Of a DNA stretch of 64,000 bases, positions 1-8,160 are shown in pieces. This DNA is from Finegoldia magna_J (GTDB lineage: Bacteria > Bacillota > Clostridia > Tissierellales > Peptoniphilaceae): NCBI RefSeq assembly GCF_002243175.1, contig NZ_NDYF01000002.1, forward strand, positions 47,922 through 111,921. The letters run 5' to 3'. Both the position numbers and the translations under genes were made by a program. The notes under the pieces were generated by a model, which was not told where the DNA came from, made no database searches, and saw only the letters and a program-made list of their open reading frames with translations. Each line of letters opens with the position of its first letter. Position 1 is the first letter of the stretch.

Positions 1-1
1 T

Positions 2-85
2 ATTGTGACACATTTGAATGGAAAATTTGATTTGTGCAATAAAGATAATTGGGTAATTGCAAATGTAATTATTCCCGTATATTAA
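2..85 (+). CDS. C-terminal end of a probable GHKL sensor histidine kinase (partial)
   Basis: An open frame enters from the left edge and ends in TAA at 83-85. The last 27 residues (HLNGKFDLCNKDNWVIANVI then IPVY) resemble the final beta-strands of a GHKL ATPase domain, where a G-K-F/L turn is followed by V-x-V-x-I-P. AgrC/CitA-type kinases end this way. Its place just before a bacteriocin locus fits a two-component system controlling that locus, but the kinase body lies outside the window, so family and role are inference. Confidence 0.45.
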   Translation: MVTHLNGKFDLCNKDNWVIANVIIPVY

Positions 86-140
86 AAAGAAAGAAAAAAG
101 CAAGAATTAATACAAGAAAACTTAATCTCTTATTTTCAAG

Positions 141-176
141 ACTAACCTATAATGAATTTATAAGGTTAGTTTTTTA
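141..176 (+). terminator. Rho-independent terminator after the kinase tail
   Basis: ACTAACCT pairs with AGGTTAGT, extended by ATAA/TTATA, and is followed by six T. It separates the upstream gene from the bacteriocin locus. The remaining bases up to 336 are AT-rich and should hold the bacteriocin promoter; I could not pick one convincing -35/-10 pair. Confidence 0.8.
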
Positions 177-336
177 TTTACATAGCTATAGTAAATCAAA
201 TAATTGTTTATAAAACATAAAAAGGGGATGATTTGTTATGTGATTTTCTGCATTTATCAGATGAAAAATAACATTAAAAATCTATTACAATTATTTTATT
301 ATTGACTAATGAATATATTTGAAGGGAGAAAATTAT

Positions 337-723
337 ATGAAAAAACTAGTATTATCAGCTTTATTATTGTCGGGATTGTTGTTTACTTCTACAGGAACTG
401 TTTATGCACAAAATAATAGTGACTTACCATATGTTAAAGGGTTAGGATATGAAGTAGAAGTATTGGAAAATGATGAAAATGAAATTACTTTTTATAGCTA
501 TGATAGTGGATGGAAAAATTTCTTAGGTGGTAGATGGAGACATGGAGTTAATTCAAGTCAAGTATGGTCAAATTTTGATCATAGCTACAAAACACACAAG
601 ACTACTGTAAGAGGTTCACAAGGGAAATACTCTTATTCAGGATGGGTTGGTGCTGGTAGAAGGGCATCAGCTTCATGGGAAAAAGCATTTACAGGAAACA
701 GAGCATGGGCTGACGTTAAATAA
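337..723 (+). CDS. Lactococcin 972-family bacteriocin precursor
   Basis: The 128-residue secreted precursor starts at ATG 337, about 8 bases after the ribosome site GAAGGGAG; a TTG at 319 lies before that site and is unlikely. Residues 1-24 are a Sec signal peptide (KK then a leucine-rich core, cleaved after VYA). The mature part carries the family pattern: G-G-x-W-x-H-G-V near the middle, V-W-S-N-F, a H-K-T-T-V-R-G stretch and a Trp-rich end. Lactococcin 972 is a Sec-exported non-lantibiotic that blocks septum formation through lipid II in lactococci. Here the export/immunity pair follows directly (810-3653), the normal layout of this family. Family assignment is strong; activity and target range are not visible. 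Confidence 0.85.
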   Translation: MKKLVLSALLLSGLLFTSTGTVYAQNNSDLPYVKGLGYEVEVLENDENEITFYSYDSGWKNFLGGRWRHGVNSSQVWSNFDHSYKTHKTTVRGSQGKYSYSGWVGAGRRASASWEKAFTGNRAWADVK

Positions 724-738
724 ACTATGTAATGATTC

Positions 739-784
739 AGAAGTTCCAATTTGAGATTACGAAGATTGGAACTTCTGTTTTTAA
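739..784 (+). terminator. Terminator/attenuator between bacteriocin and immunity genes
   Basis: AGAAGTTCCAAT pairs almost perfectly with ATTGGAACTTCT around a 15-base loop and is followed by a short T run. It sits between the precursor gene and its membrane/ABC partners, so it probably makes bacteriocin mRNA more abundant than read-through mRNA for the transport genes. Confidence 0.75.
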
Positions 785-809
785 ATAGATTCATAGAAGG
801 GAATAGGTT

Positions 810-2969
810 ATGAAAAAAGTAATAGGCTTATTAACATTTTTATTTGTTTTTGTTGTAGGATTAGGATTTTTCTATAGTAAAGATTCATGTGTTATGGAGT
901 TTTTTATAAGAGAATTTAATACTACCGTAAATGTAACTACTAAGCCACAAAATATTGAAAATAATATCATTGAAATTCAGAAAATTGCGAAGAAAAATAA
1001 AATTAGTTTCATCAAAGAAGTATACATACCTAAAAATTCTTTAAAAGAAAAACAAAAAATAAATATATTTATTTACCTTGATGATGCTACGTGGTTTAAG
1101 AAATCATTTAAGAATATTGATATCGATGAAAATGACAATGGTATTAATAAGTTCAAAAATGTAAATAAGAATAGCCTTTTGACTAGTAAAAAAATTGATT
1201 TTATTGATTATTCTAAAATTGAAAATCTTACTTTTAATGGAGATTATCATATTAAAGGAACACCTTCTAATGTTCAGAAATTTATCAATGAATTAAATAG
1301 TAGACAAGATTTGGGCATTGATACGAGTGTTGATAAATCTTTTTCAGTTGCCAGTGAAGTTACTCAAAAACAAGCCATATTATACGTAATGCTTATTTTA
1401 GTAATTATTTTTGCTTTATTATTTAGCATTGTAATTTATAATTCATCACTTTCTAAGGAAATATCGATAATTTCTCTATTGGGTCATGATAAATTGAGTT
1501 TTTGCTATAAAAAGGCAATGAATTTGTTGGAAATTCCAATATTGATTTCTTTGATAGGAATGTTTAGCTTTTTATTTTATTTGACAAACCCAGACTCAAT
1601 GATCGGATTTTTAATATCTATCAAACCGATATTATTATTACTTGGAGTAATAGGATTTACATTGATACTATTCTATTTTCTTATGCTTTACTTTAGAGTT
1701 AAGAATGTTAGCACTATTTCGTGGTTAAAAGGCTACAAAAAAAGATATAAAATAAGTCCTGTGATTTTTAAAGTTATTTCATTTTCTGTTGTCCTGTATC
1801 TTTTTGTAGTAACAGTGTTTGGATTAAGCGATTATGTTACTTCTACTTCATATTTTGATGCATGGGAGAAATCGAAGAATTATGCAAATATAGCTTGTGC
1901 ATGGCCGTGGACTTATGTTGAAAATGATGATAAATTTGAAAAAATAGTAGTACCTAAATTAAATAATTTATGGGATGAATTAGATTCTAAAGGGGCAATA
2001 CTATTTTTCGCACCAAATATCCAATATGTAAATGATGATGAATACTTAAATAATCAGGTTTTTATGGGAAGGTATGCTTATATCAACAAAAATTACCTTG
2101 AACTAAATAACTTAGTTGATGAAAAAGACAAACCATTAGCTAAATATACGCCTAATTCTAATGAATGGATTATATTTGTACCTGAAAATATTTCAATAAC
2201 TGATAATGATAGGCAAAATATAAGAAAATCACATGTGCTTAATTGTACGACTAAACAAGACAATGTCAGTGAGAAGTATATTAAAATTAAGGAAAAGCAG
2301 CATGTTTTTACATTTGATAGTCAGCAAAAAATAAATAATCCAGATATATTGAATTATGCTTTGATTATGGTTAATGGAAAAGAATTAGTGCCTACTGGAG
2401 AGATTAAACTACCATCATTGGTTAACGGGAAGTTTCATCCTTATATTTCAAATCCTACTAAATGCTATGAATATTTAAAACCAGTTATTCAAAAAACAGG
2501 ATCGTCTCCTTATATACTTTACGTTACAAGCGTTTATGATGAAGTCATTGAAAAAATAGAAATGTATAAGACGGAAACTATTATTTATCTTTTAGGGTTT
2601 TTACTATCGGTTTTAGTATTGTTTGTAACGATAAAAATAGATGGAGAATCATATTTTTATAATTACGGACAAAAAATCTACGTTTCTAGATTGCTGGGAT
2701 ATGGTTTTAAATCTATCCATAAATCTAAATTAATTCAGATTATAGTTGGATTTATCGTAAGTGTTATTATTTGTTTTATGATAATACTTTTTACGATATA
2801 TTTTAGAAGTTTTGGATTTTTTGAACCAAGAGATGGATGGAATTTAAGAAAATTATTAATTTGTCTAATAATGTCAATTATTAGCATTATTATTTGTTTC
2901 ATGTATGAAATTATTAACGTAAAAAAGAACGAAAAAAGTTTAGTGACAAAGATAAAGGAAGGTAATTAA
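810..2969 (+). CDS. Lactococcin 972-associated multi-pass membrane protein (immunity/export permease)
   Basis: A 719-residue membrane protein with one N-terminal hydrophobic segment (about 5-23), an extracytoplasmic domain, a helix cluster at about 190-340, a second large outside domain (about 350-580) and three C-terminal helices. This FtsX/MacB-like layout, next to a lactococcin 972 precursor and an ATPase, matches the bacteriocin-associated integral membrane proteins of that family, thought to give immunity and/or act as the permease. The start ATG follows GAAGGG at 797-802. The stop TAA directly abuts the ATG of the ATPase gene, so the two are translationally coupled. Whether it protects or exports cannot be told from sequence. 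Confidence 0.75.
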   Translation: MKKVIGLLTFLFVFVVGLGFFYSKDSCVMEFFIREFNTTVNVTTKPQNIENNIIEIQKIAKKNKISFIKEVYIPKNSLKEKQKINIFIYLDDATWFKKSFKNIDIDENDNGINKFKNVNKNSLLTSKKIDFIDYSKIENLTFNGDYHIKGTPSNVQKFINELNSRQDLGIDTSVDKSFSVASEVTQKQAILYVMLILVIIFALLFSIVIYNSSLSKEISIISLLGHDKLSFCYKKAMNLLEIPILISLIGMFSFLFYLTNPDSMIGFLISIKPILLLLGVIGFTLILFYFLMLYFRVKNVSTISWLKGYKKRYKISPVIFKVISFSVVLYLFVVTVFGLSDYVTSTSYFDAWEKSKNYANIACAWPWTYVENDDKFEKIVVPKLNNLWDELDSKGAILFFAPNIQYVNDDEYLNNQVFMGRYAYINKNYLELNNLVDEKDKPLAKYTPNSNEWIIFVPENISITDNDRQNIRKSHVLNCTTKQDNVSEKYIKIKEKQHVFTFDSQQKINNPDILNYALIMVNGKELVPTGEIKLPSLVNGKFHPYISNPTKCYEYLKPVIQKTGSSPYILYVTSVYDEVIEKIEMYKTETIIYLLGFLLSVLVLFVTIKIDGESYFYNYGQKIYVSRLLGYGFKSIHKSKLIQIIVGFIVSVIICFMIILFTIYFRSFGFFEPRDGWNLRKLLICLIMSIISIIICFMYEIINVKKNEKSLVTKIKEGN

Positions 2970-3653
2970 ATGAATATTGATAAACCTCAAATATCATTGA
3001 AAAACATATCGAAAAAATATGGGAACCATAAAATATTAGAAAATATTAATCTTGACATTTATCAAGGAGATTTTATTTGCATTTTTGGGAAAAGTGGTGG
3101 TGGCAAGACAACGCTATTAAATATAATTGGAACGCTTGAAGAATATGATGAAGGGGAATTGATTTGCTTTTCTAAACATAATCCAATTAGAAATGGAAAA
3201 GAATCTGAACTTTTACGAAGGTATAAAATAGCATATCTTTTTCAAAACTTTGCTTTAGTTGATAATATGACAGTTCAAGAAAATTTGAATTTGGCAGTAA
3301 AATACAGTAGAAGTACAGATAAAAAATCAATTATAAAAAAAGCTCTTATGAATATGGGAATAGAAGACAAGCTTAAATCAAAAATATTTGAATTATCAGG
3401 TGGAGAGCAGCAAAGAGTAGCTCTTGCGAGAAATATGGTTAAGCCATACGAAATAATGTTAGCAGACGAACCGACAGGATCGTTAGATAGTGAAAACAAA
3501 AAGATTGTAATTGATACACTTGTAAAACTAAACAAACTGGGGAAAACTATAATTGTTGTTAGTCATGATAAAGAATTTGAAAAAATTGCGCACAAGAATT
3601 ATATTATTGAAAACGGAACATTAAAACAGCTGAGATTTACTGTGGAGAAATAA
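2970..3653 (+). CDS. ABC transporter ATP-binding protein, bacteriocin export/immunity type
   Basis: A 227-residue single ABC domain of MacB/LolD type. Walker A is GKSGGGKTT (about residue 40), the signature is LSGGEQQRVALARN, Walker B is MLADEPTGSLD with the catalytic Glu, and the switch His is in VVSHD. It has no membrane segment and should pair with the permease that ends on the base before its ATG. Lactococcin 972 loci usually carry exactly this ATPase as third gene. It would power immunity or extrusion of the bacteriocin; the transported substrate is inferred from context. Confidence 0.85.
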   Translation: MNIDKPQISLKNISKKYGNHKILENINLDIYQGDFICIFGKSGGGKTTLLNIIGTLEEYDEGELICFSKHNPIRNGKESELLRRYKIAYLFQNFALVDNMTVQENLNLAVKYSRSTDKKSIIKKALMNMGIEDKLKSKIFELSGGEQQRVALARNMVKPYEIMLADEPTGSLDSENKKIVIDTLVKLNKLGKTIIVVSHDKEFEKIAHKNYIIENGTLKQLRFTVEK

Positions 3654-3673
3654 TAGAATATTTGGAATTATAA

Positions 3674-3721
3674 TATCAGGTTATTATTTCAAGGATCTGA
3701 TACACAAAACTTTTCACATAC
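3674..3721 (-). repeat. Solo insertion-sequence-like end (copy 1)
   Basis: Bases 3693-3721, read on the minus strand, match 41648-41676 at 27 of 29 positions (core GTATGTGAAAAGTTTTGT). Both copies run into a hairpin built on TATCAG/CTGATA. A short repeat found twice in opposite orientation and linked to a hairpin looks like the terminal repeat of an insertion sequence; mutator-type (IS256-like) ends have this flavour. No transposase is attached, so it is a solo relic. The family call is tentative. Confidence 0.45.
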
Positions 3722-3728
3722 TTCAATT

Positions 3729-3764
3729 ATCCTACGTGCTATTTTTGCAGGTAGGATTTTTTTA
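3729..3764 (+). terminator. Terminator of the bacteriocin locus
   Basis: ATCCTAC pairs with GTAGGAT across a 15-base loop and runs into seven T. It closes the bacteriocin transcription unit before the glycan genes. Confidence 0.8.
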
Positions 3765-3866
3765 TTCAATCCCTAAGAAATTCTAAAGATTACAGAAAAA
3801 ATAAGCAAATTTAATGAAGTTGTGATATAATTTTAACTGTTAAATATATTAATAGGATGATGAAAA

Positions 3867-5009
3867 ATGGAAAAATTAAATCAAAAAAAATACACTTTTT
3901 TGATTAATACGACGCCTCCTCCTAGACTTATCAAAAGAATGGATCTAGTAAAAGAAAAGTTCGATTTGTATGCTATTTGTTGGGATAAGGGGACAGATGA
4001 AAAATATGATTTCAAGCGTGATTTTTGCAAGAAGGAAATAATCAACATAGATGCTGACAACAGTAACCCTATGAAAAGACTTATTCCAACTTACAAATTC
4101 TCACAAAAAGCTTATAAAATATTGGAGAGAATTAAACCGGATTTAATTCACGTCCAAAGTTATGATATGCTAGAGATAGCTACAAAATACAAGAAAAATA
4201 ACGACAACAAGGTTAAGATTATATACGAAGTACCGGATATTCACAGATATTTGACTGATGACAAGAAGAATTTCCCGATGAATATTGTGTCTTCTGTCTT
4301 GAAAAAAAGAGAGAACAATATGCTTTCATTCGTGGATTTGATGATTGTGACTAGTATGAAATTCTGGGAACATTTTGAAGGGAAATACAGCAAGGATAAT
4401 TTGGTGTTCATGCCTAACATTCCAAATTTGGAATTATTCAAGGATTATGATAAGTTAAGGGTGAAAAACCAACACGATACTTTCACTGTAGGATACATTG
4501 GTGGGCTAAGATATTTAAACGAATTGAAAAAGCTTACGAAAGCTATGGATGGTTTGGGAATGAATTTGATGATGGCAGGTTTTGAGAGTGGAACTTACTT
4601 CAAAGAGCTTGCTGAAACAAAAGATTTCATTGAATATCGTGGCAAATTTTACTATGACGATGAGATTGCAGAGCTTTATTCGAAATGCGATTGCATATTC
4701 TCAGTGTACGATGCGTCGATGAAGAATGTTAGGATTGCACTTCCGAACAAATTATACGAATCCATTCACGCAGAGCTTCCTATAATTGTCGCAAGAGACA
4801 CTTATTTGTCGGAGGTTGTGAACGAATGGAATGTGGGAGTTGCGGTTGATCACGAATCAGATGAGGAAATGAGAAATGTTTTGCTCAAACTTAGAGATGA
4901 CCAATCATTCTACCACACGCTTCAAGAAAACTGCAGAAAGATGCAATCAGAATTAAATCCACAAAAAAATAACGAAAGATTATTAAATAGAATAGAAAAT
5001 TTATTTTAA
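3867..5009 (+). CDS. GT4-type glycosyltransferase
   Basis: A 380-residue cytosolic glycosyltransferase with GT-B architecture. The N-terminal acceptor domain contains the P-D-L-I-H-V-Q-S and Y-E-V-P-D-I-H strands. The C-terminal Rossmann domain opens with TVGYIGGLRY (about 206) and carries the donor-binding segment LPNKLYESIHAELPIIVARD, typical of GT4 enzymes. There is no signal peptide, although the hydrophobic/basic N-terminus (INTTPPPR) suggests membrane association. An extended -10 (TGATATAAT, 3823-3831) lies upstream. The next two genes make UDP-ManNAcA, so this enzyme may transfer that sugar in capsule or wall-polymer synthesis. Donor and acceptor are inferred. Confidence 0.75.
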   Translation: MEKLNQKKYTFLINTTPPPRLIKRMDLVKEKFDLYAICWDKGTDEKYDFKRDFCKKEIINIDADNSNPMKRLIPTYKFSQKAYKILERIKPDLIHVQSYDMLEIATKYKKNNDNKVKIIYEVPDIHRYLTDDKKNFPMNIVSSVLKKRENNMLSFVDLMIVTSMKFWEHFEGKYSKDNLVFMPNIPNLELFKDYDKLRVKNQHDTFTVGYIGGLRYLNELKKLTKAMDGLGMNLMMAGFESGTYFKELAETKDFIEYRGKFYYDDEIAELYSKCDCIFSVYDASMKNVRIALPNKLYESIHAELPIIVARDTYLSEVVNEWNVGVAVDHESDEEMRNVLLKLRDDQSFYHTLQENCRKMQSELNPQKNNERLLNRIENLF

Positions 5010-5022
5010 AGGAGAGAATATT

Positions 5023-6249
5023 ATGATTAATGTAATTGGTTTAGGTTACATAGGTCTACCTACAGCGTTGATGCTATCAACATCAGGCAACAAGGTGGTT
5101 GGAACAGATATTAAAGAAGAAGTAATTGAAAAATTAAAGCATAAAGAATTAACTTTCGAAGAAAAAGGAATGGATGAGCTTTTCGAAAAAGCTTTGAATT
5201 CAGACATCACTTTTTCATTAAAACCAGTGTCCACTTCTTTCTATATTATTACAGCACCAACTCCATACGATCCTGTATCTAAGAAATTGGATTGTTCTTA
5301 TGTAGTAAAAGCTGTAGAATCAGTTTTGGAACCTGCAGAAGAAGATGCGATTATAGTTGTTGAATCAACAGTTTCACCGGGAGCTATCGACACATATGTC
5401 AGACCTGTTGTTAATAAATACATGGAAAAATCAGGCAAGAAATTAAACTTGGTTCACGCTCCAGAAAGAATTATTCCTGGTAACATGGTTTATGAATTGG
5501 AACACAACGCTAGAACAATCGGAGCTGACGATCCAAAATACGGCGAAAAAGTTAAAGAAGTGTACTCAACGTTCTGCAAAGGTGAAATCAATCTAACTAA
5601 CATCAAAACTGCTGAAATGACAAAGGTTGTTGAAAATACATTCAGAGACATCAACATTGCATTCGCAAACGAATTGGCTAAGATTTGTCGTCAAGGTGGA
5701 CTTGATGTCAATGAAGTTATCAAAATTTCTAACAAACACCCAAGAGTTAACATTCTTTCACCAGGACCTGGTGTAGGTGGACATTGTATTTCAGTTGACC
5801 CATGGTTTTTAGTTGGAGATTATCCACTTCTTACTGAAATAATCTACAAAGCTCGTCAAATCAACGATTCAATGCCAGAATATGTTCTTAGACGTGCTTA
5901 CAATATTATGCAAGAAAACAACTTAAAAGATTTTTCAAGAGTTGGTATTTACGGATTGACTTACAAAGAAAACGTAGACGATGTCAGAGAATCTCCAACA
6001 CTTCAATTGTTACAACACCAAAAAGAACATTTGGGAGATGGACTAAAAGTTTACGATCCAATGGTAAAAAGAGAAGTTGTGGAAAATCAATACCACGATT
6101 TGAACAAATTCTTAGACGATGTTGATTTTGTAATCGTGATGATTGGTCACGACGAAATCAGAGAAAACATGGATGTATTAAAAGACAAAGTTGTACTTGA
6201 TACAAGAAACATCGATGTTGATAACAAATACAATTTCTACAAATTATAA
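5023..6249 (+). CDS. wecC: UDP-N-acetyl-D-mannosaminuronate dehydrogenase (WecC-like)
   Basis: A 408-residue nucleotide-sugar dehydrogenase that would oxidise UDP-ManNAc to UDP-ManNAcA with two NAD+. It has GLGYIG (6-11) for NAD binding, the hinge segment TKVVENTFRDINIAFANELA (200-219) and the catalytic Cys255 in GPGVGGHCISVDP, then the C-terminal UDP-binding domain with GLTYKENVDDVRESP. Length and motifs fit the UDP-Glc/GDP-Man dehydrogenase family, WecC branch. It starts 13 bases after the glycosyltransferase with a clear AAAGGAGAG site. UDP-Glc or UDP-GalNAc dehydrogenases are the alternatives; the 2-epimerase next door favours ManNAc. Confidence 0.8.
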   Translation: MINVIGLGYIGLPTALMLSTSGNKVVGTDIKEEVIEKLKHKELTFEEKGMDELFEKALNSDITFSLKPVSTSFYIITAPTPYDPVSKKLDCSYVVKAVESVLEPAEEDAIIVVESTVSPGAIDTYVRPVVNKYMEKSGKKLNLVHAPERIIPGNMVYELEHNARTIGADDPKYGEKVKEVYSTFCKGEINLTNIKTAEMTKVVENTFRDINIAFANELAKICRQGGLDVNEVIKISNKHPRVNILSPGPGVGGHCISVDPWFLVGDYPLLTEIIYKARQINDSMPEYVLRRAYNIMQENNLKDFSRVGIYGLTYKENVDDVRESPTLQLLQHQKEHLGDGLKVYDPMVKREVVENQYHDLNKFLDDVDFVIVMIGHDEIRENMDVLKDKVVLDTRNIDVDNKYNFYKL

Positions 6250-6261
6250 AACAAATCAAAG

Positions 6262-6289
6262 GGCGCTAAATTTGCAGCGCCTTTTTTTC
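6262..6289 (+). terminator. Terminator between wecC and wecB
   Basis: GGCGCT pairs with AGCGCC over an eight-base loop, followed by seven T. It lies inside the glycan gene set, only 15 bases before wecB, so wecB is expressed by read-through or from a promoter I cannot see in the short gap. Confidence 0.8.
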
Positions 6290-6303
6290 AAAAGAGGTAA
6301 AAA

Positions 6304-7395
6304 ATGAAAAAAGTAATGGTGGTTTTTGGGACAAGACCAGAAGCGATTAAAATGTGTCCACTTGTAAAAGAACTCAAAAAAAGAGACGAATTCGAAGTTT
6401 GTGTACTTGTAACTGGACAACACAAAGAAATGCTACGCCAAGTATTGGACGTTTTTGAAATCAAAGAAGACTATAACTTGGATATCATGAAAGAAAAACA
6501 AAGCTTGTTCGATGTTACCACAACTATTTTAGACAAAATAAAATCTATATTAGAAGAAGAAAAACCAGACATTGTCTTGGTTCATGGGGACACTTCGACA
6601 AGTTTTGTTGCAGGGCTTGCAGCATTTTATTTGAGAATACCAGTAGGTCATGTGGAAGCTGGACTTAGAACTTACAACAAATACTCTCCATATCCAGAAG
6701 AATTCAACAGACAAGCAATAGGATCGTTGGCAGATTTCCACTTCGCACCGACTACGACTGCAAGGGATAATTTGCTACGAGAAAACAAAGACGAATCCAA
6801 AGTTTTCGTAACAGGAAACACAGTAATAGATGCACTTCAAACAACGGTGCGTGACAATTATTCTAACGAAAATTTGATTGAAGACAAAAAAATGATTCTT
6901 CTAACAATGCACAGAAGGGAAAACTTGGGAGAATCTATGAAGAATTCCTTTAGAGCAATCAAAAGAGTTGTCAACGAAAACGAAGATATTTATGTGATTT
7001 ATCCGATACATTTGAATCCAAAAGTACGAGAAATCGCAAACGAAGTATTCGACAATCATCCTAGAATCAAACTCATCGAACCATTGAATGTAGTTGATTT
7101 TCACAACTTTATGCAACAATCATTCTTCGTAATGACAGATTCAGGAGGAATTCAAGAAGAAGCCCCAGCACTTGGAAAGCCAGTCTTGGTGATGAGAGAC
7201 ACAACAGAAAGACCAGAAGGGGTAGAGGCAGGAACACTAAAATTAACCGGACTTTGTGAAGAAGACATTTACAACGAAATGACAAAGCTTCTTTCCGACA
7301 AAAATGAATACGACAAAATGAGTGAAGCCACAAACCCTTACGGAGATGGCCACGCATCGGAAAGAATCTGCGACATTTTATCAAAAAATCTATAA
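6304..7395 (+). CDS. wecB: UDP-N-acetylglucosamine 2-epimerase (non-hydrolysing)
   Basis: A 363-residue enzyme interconverting UDP-GlcNAc and UDP-ManNAc in the cytosol. It shows FGTRPEAIK (8-16), HGDTSTSFVAGLAAF (about 94), the HVEAGLRTYN loop, TMHRRENLG (about 201) and TDSGGIQEEAPALGKPVLVMRDTTERPE (about 276, given here as the family landmark), which are the UDP and active-site segments of the non-hydrolysing family. Length is normal. The ribosome site AAAGAGG sits 8 bases upstream. Together with wecC it provides UDP-ManNAcA for a surface glycan. It is separated from wecC by a strong terminator. Confidence 0.9.
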   Translation: MKKVMVVFGTRPEAIKMCPLVKELKKRDEFEVCVLVTGQHKEMLRQVLDVFEIKEDYNLDIMKEKQSLFDVTTTILDKIKSILEEEKPDIVLVHGDTSTSFVAGLAAFYLRIPVGHVEAGLRTYNKYSPYPEEFNRQAIGSLADFHFAPTTTARDNLLRENKDESKVFVTGNTVIDALQTTVRDNYSNENLIEDKKMILLTMHRRENLGESMKNSFRAIKRVVNENEDIYVIYPIHLNPKVREIANEVFDNHPRIKLIEPLNVVDFHNFMQQSFFVMTDSGGIQEEAPALGKPVLVMRDTTERPEGVEAGTLKLTGLCEEDIYNEMTKLLSDKNEYDKMSEATNPYGDGHASERICDILSKNL

Positions 7396-7402
7396 ATCAA
7401 AA

Positions 7403-7431
7403 AATCCAACTTCGTACGAAGTTGGATTTTA
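7403..7431. terminator. Bidirectional terminator, wecB versus the small-peptide genes
   Basis: AATCCAACTTCGTACGAAGTTGGATT is a perfect 26-base palindrome flanked by A on the left and T on the right, so it ends plus-strand transcripts from wecB and minus-strand transcripts from the three small genes. Confidence 0.85.
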
Positions 7432-7509
7432 AATTTAAACGTCAAATAAATTTGATATGTTAACAGATTGGATTTTCTCAATATCTTAATCTGGAATTGA
7501 ATTATTTAA

Positions 7510-7683
7510 CTAAGCTTGTTTTCTGCTCTTTCTTGATTTTCTTTCAGAATTGAAAAGAGGATTAACTCTTTCGTAGAAGTCATTCATTTGTGCAAAATTC
7601 ATACTTGCCATGTTTGAGCTTAAGCTTACTGTACAGTTTTTACCGAAATTTCTGATTTGTTTTTGTGTTGTTTTTGTGAACAT
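7510..7683 (-). CDS. Small basic peptide, paralogue C of a tandem trio
   Basis: A 57-residue frame on the minus strand, begun by ATG at 7683 behind a GGGGG ribosome site at 7691-7695. It shares with the two genes upstream the core N-M-A-S-M-N-F-A-Q, then Y-E-R-V-x-P-L-F-N-S, and ends in a basic tail (KSRKSRKQA). No signal peptide or transmembrane helix is visible and there is one Cys (17). I do not recognise the family. Conservation of residues among three copies while DNA differs, and good ribosome sites on all three, argue that these are real genes. A precursor of a signalling or antimicrobial peptide is one possibility. Confidence 0.65.
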   Translation of the reverse strand: MFTKTTQKQIRNFGKNCTVSLSSNMASMNFAQMNDFYERVNPLFNSERKSRKSRKQA

Positions 7684-7753
7684 ATTATTTTCCCCCTTAT
7701 TAATTGTTTATTATTCTTTTAAGATGTTACTATTTGTTTAATTTGTTTAGTTA

Positions 7754-7903
7754 TTACGCTTGTTTTTTGTTCTTCTTTAATTTTCTTGAACCAAATAGAG
7801 GTGCTATTCTTTCGTATAAATTATCCGCTTGAGCAAAATTCATGCTCGCCATACTTGTGTTAAAACTAATTTGTGAACTTTTTCTAATAATATTTTTTCT
7901 CAT
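7754..7903 (-). CDS. Small basic peptide, paralogue B of a tandem trio
   Basis: A 49-residue frame on the minus strand. Its ribosome site (GGGGGT, 7911-7916) overlaps the stop codon of the gene before it, which points to translational coupling. The core reads F-N-T-S-M-A-S-M-N-F-A-Q followed six residues later by Y-E-R-I-A-P-L-F-G-S, then a lysine-rich tail ending KKNKKQA. It is closest to paralogue C in the core and to paralogue A in the P-L-F-G-S-R junction. No membrane segment or cysteine. Function unknown. Confidence 0.65.
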   Translation of the reverse strand: MRKNIIRKSSQISFNTSMASMNFAQADNLYERIAPLFGSRKLKKNKKQA

Positions 7904-7915
7904 AAATTTTACCCC

Positions 7916-8080
7916 CTATGCGTTTTTTCTGTTTTTGAAGATTCTTCTTGATCCAAACAATGGAGAGAATCTTTCATTAAAATGATCGACACTTGCGAAT
8001 GTCATTGAAGACATATTTGTGTTCAAACCAAGAGATGTTTTCTTTGCAAAATCTAAATATTTTCTGTTATTCTTAATCAT
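7916..8080 (-). CDS. Small basic peptide, paralogue A of a tandem trio
   Basis: A 54-residue frame, first of the three in transcription order, with ATG at 8080 after GAGGGGGA (8087-8094). The core is L-N-T-N-M-S-S-M-T-F-A-S, then N-E-R-F-S-P-L-F-G-S-R and a basic tail ending RKNA. The N-terminus is lysine/arginine rich and not hydrophobic enough for a signal peptide. It lies 160 bases from palindromes at 8122-8160 that may control the trio. No modifying or transport enzyme is next to it on the same strand. Function unknown. Confidence 0.65.
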   Translation of the reverse strand: MIKNNRKYLDFAKKTSLGLNTNMSSMTFASVDHFNERFSPLFGSRRIFKNRKNA

Positions 8081-8121
8081 TTTAGTTCCCCCTCATTTAA
8101 TATTTATATGTTATTTTCCAT

Positions 8122-8160
8122 TCGATAATAAATGAATATTCAACGAACAGAAATTATCGA
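8122..8160. promoter_or_regulatory. Palindromes upstream of the small-peptide trio
   Basis: TCGATAAT (8122-8129) pairs with ATTATCGA (8153-8160), and inside them lies the perfect 10-base palindrome TGAATATTCA (8133-8142). They sit 42-80 bases before the first ATG of the minus-strand trio, so an operator is plausible. No convincing -35/-10 pair was found beside them. Confidence 0.35.
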
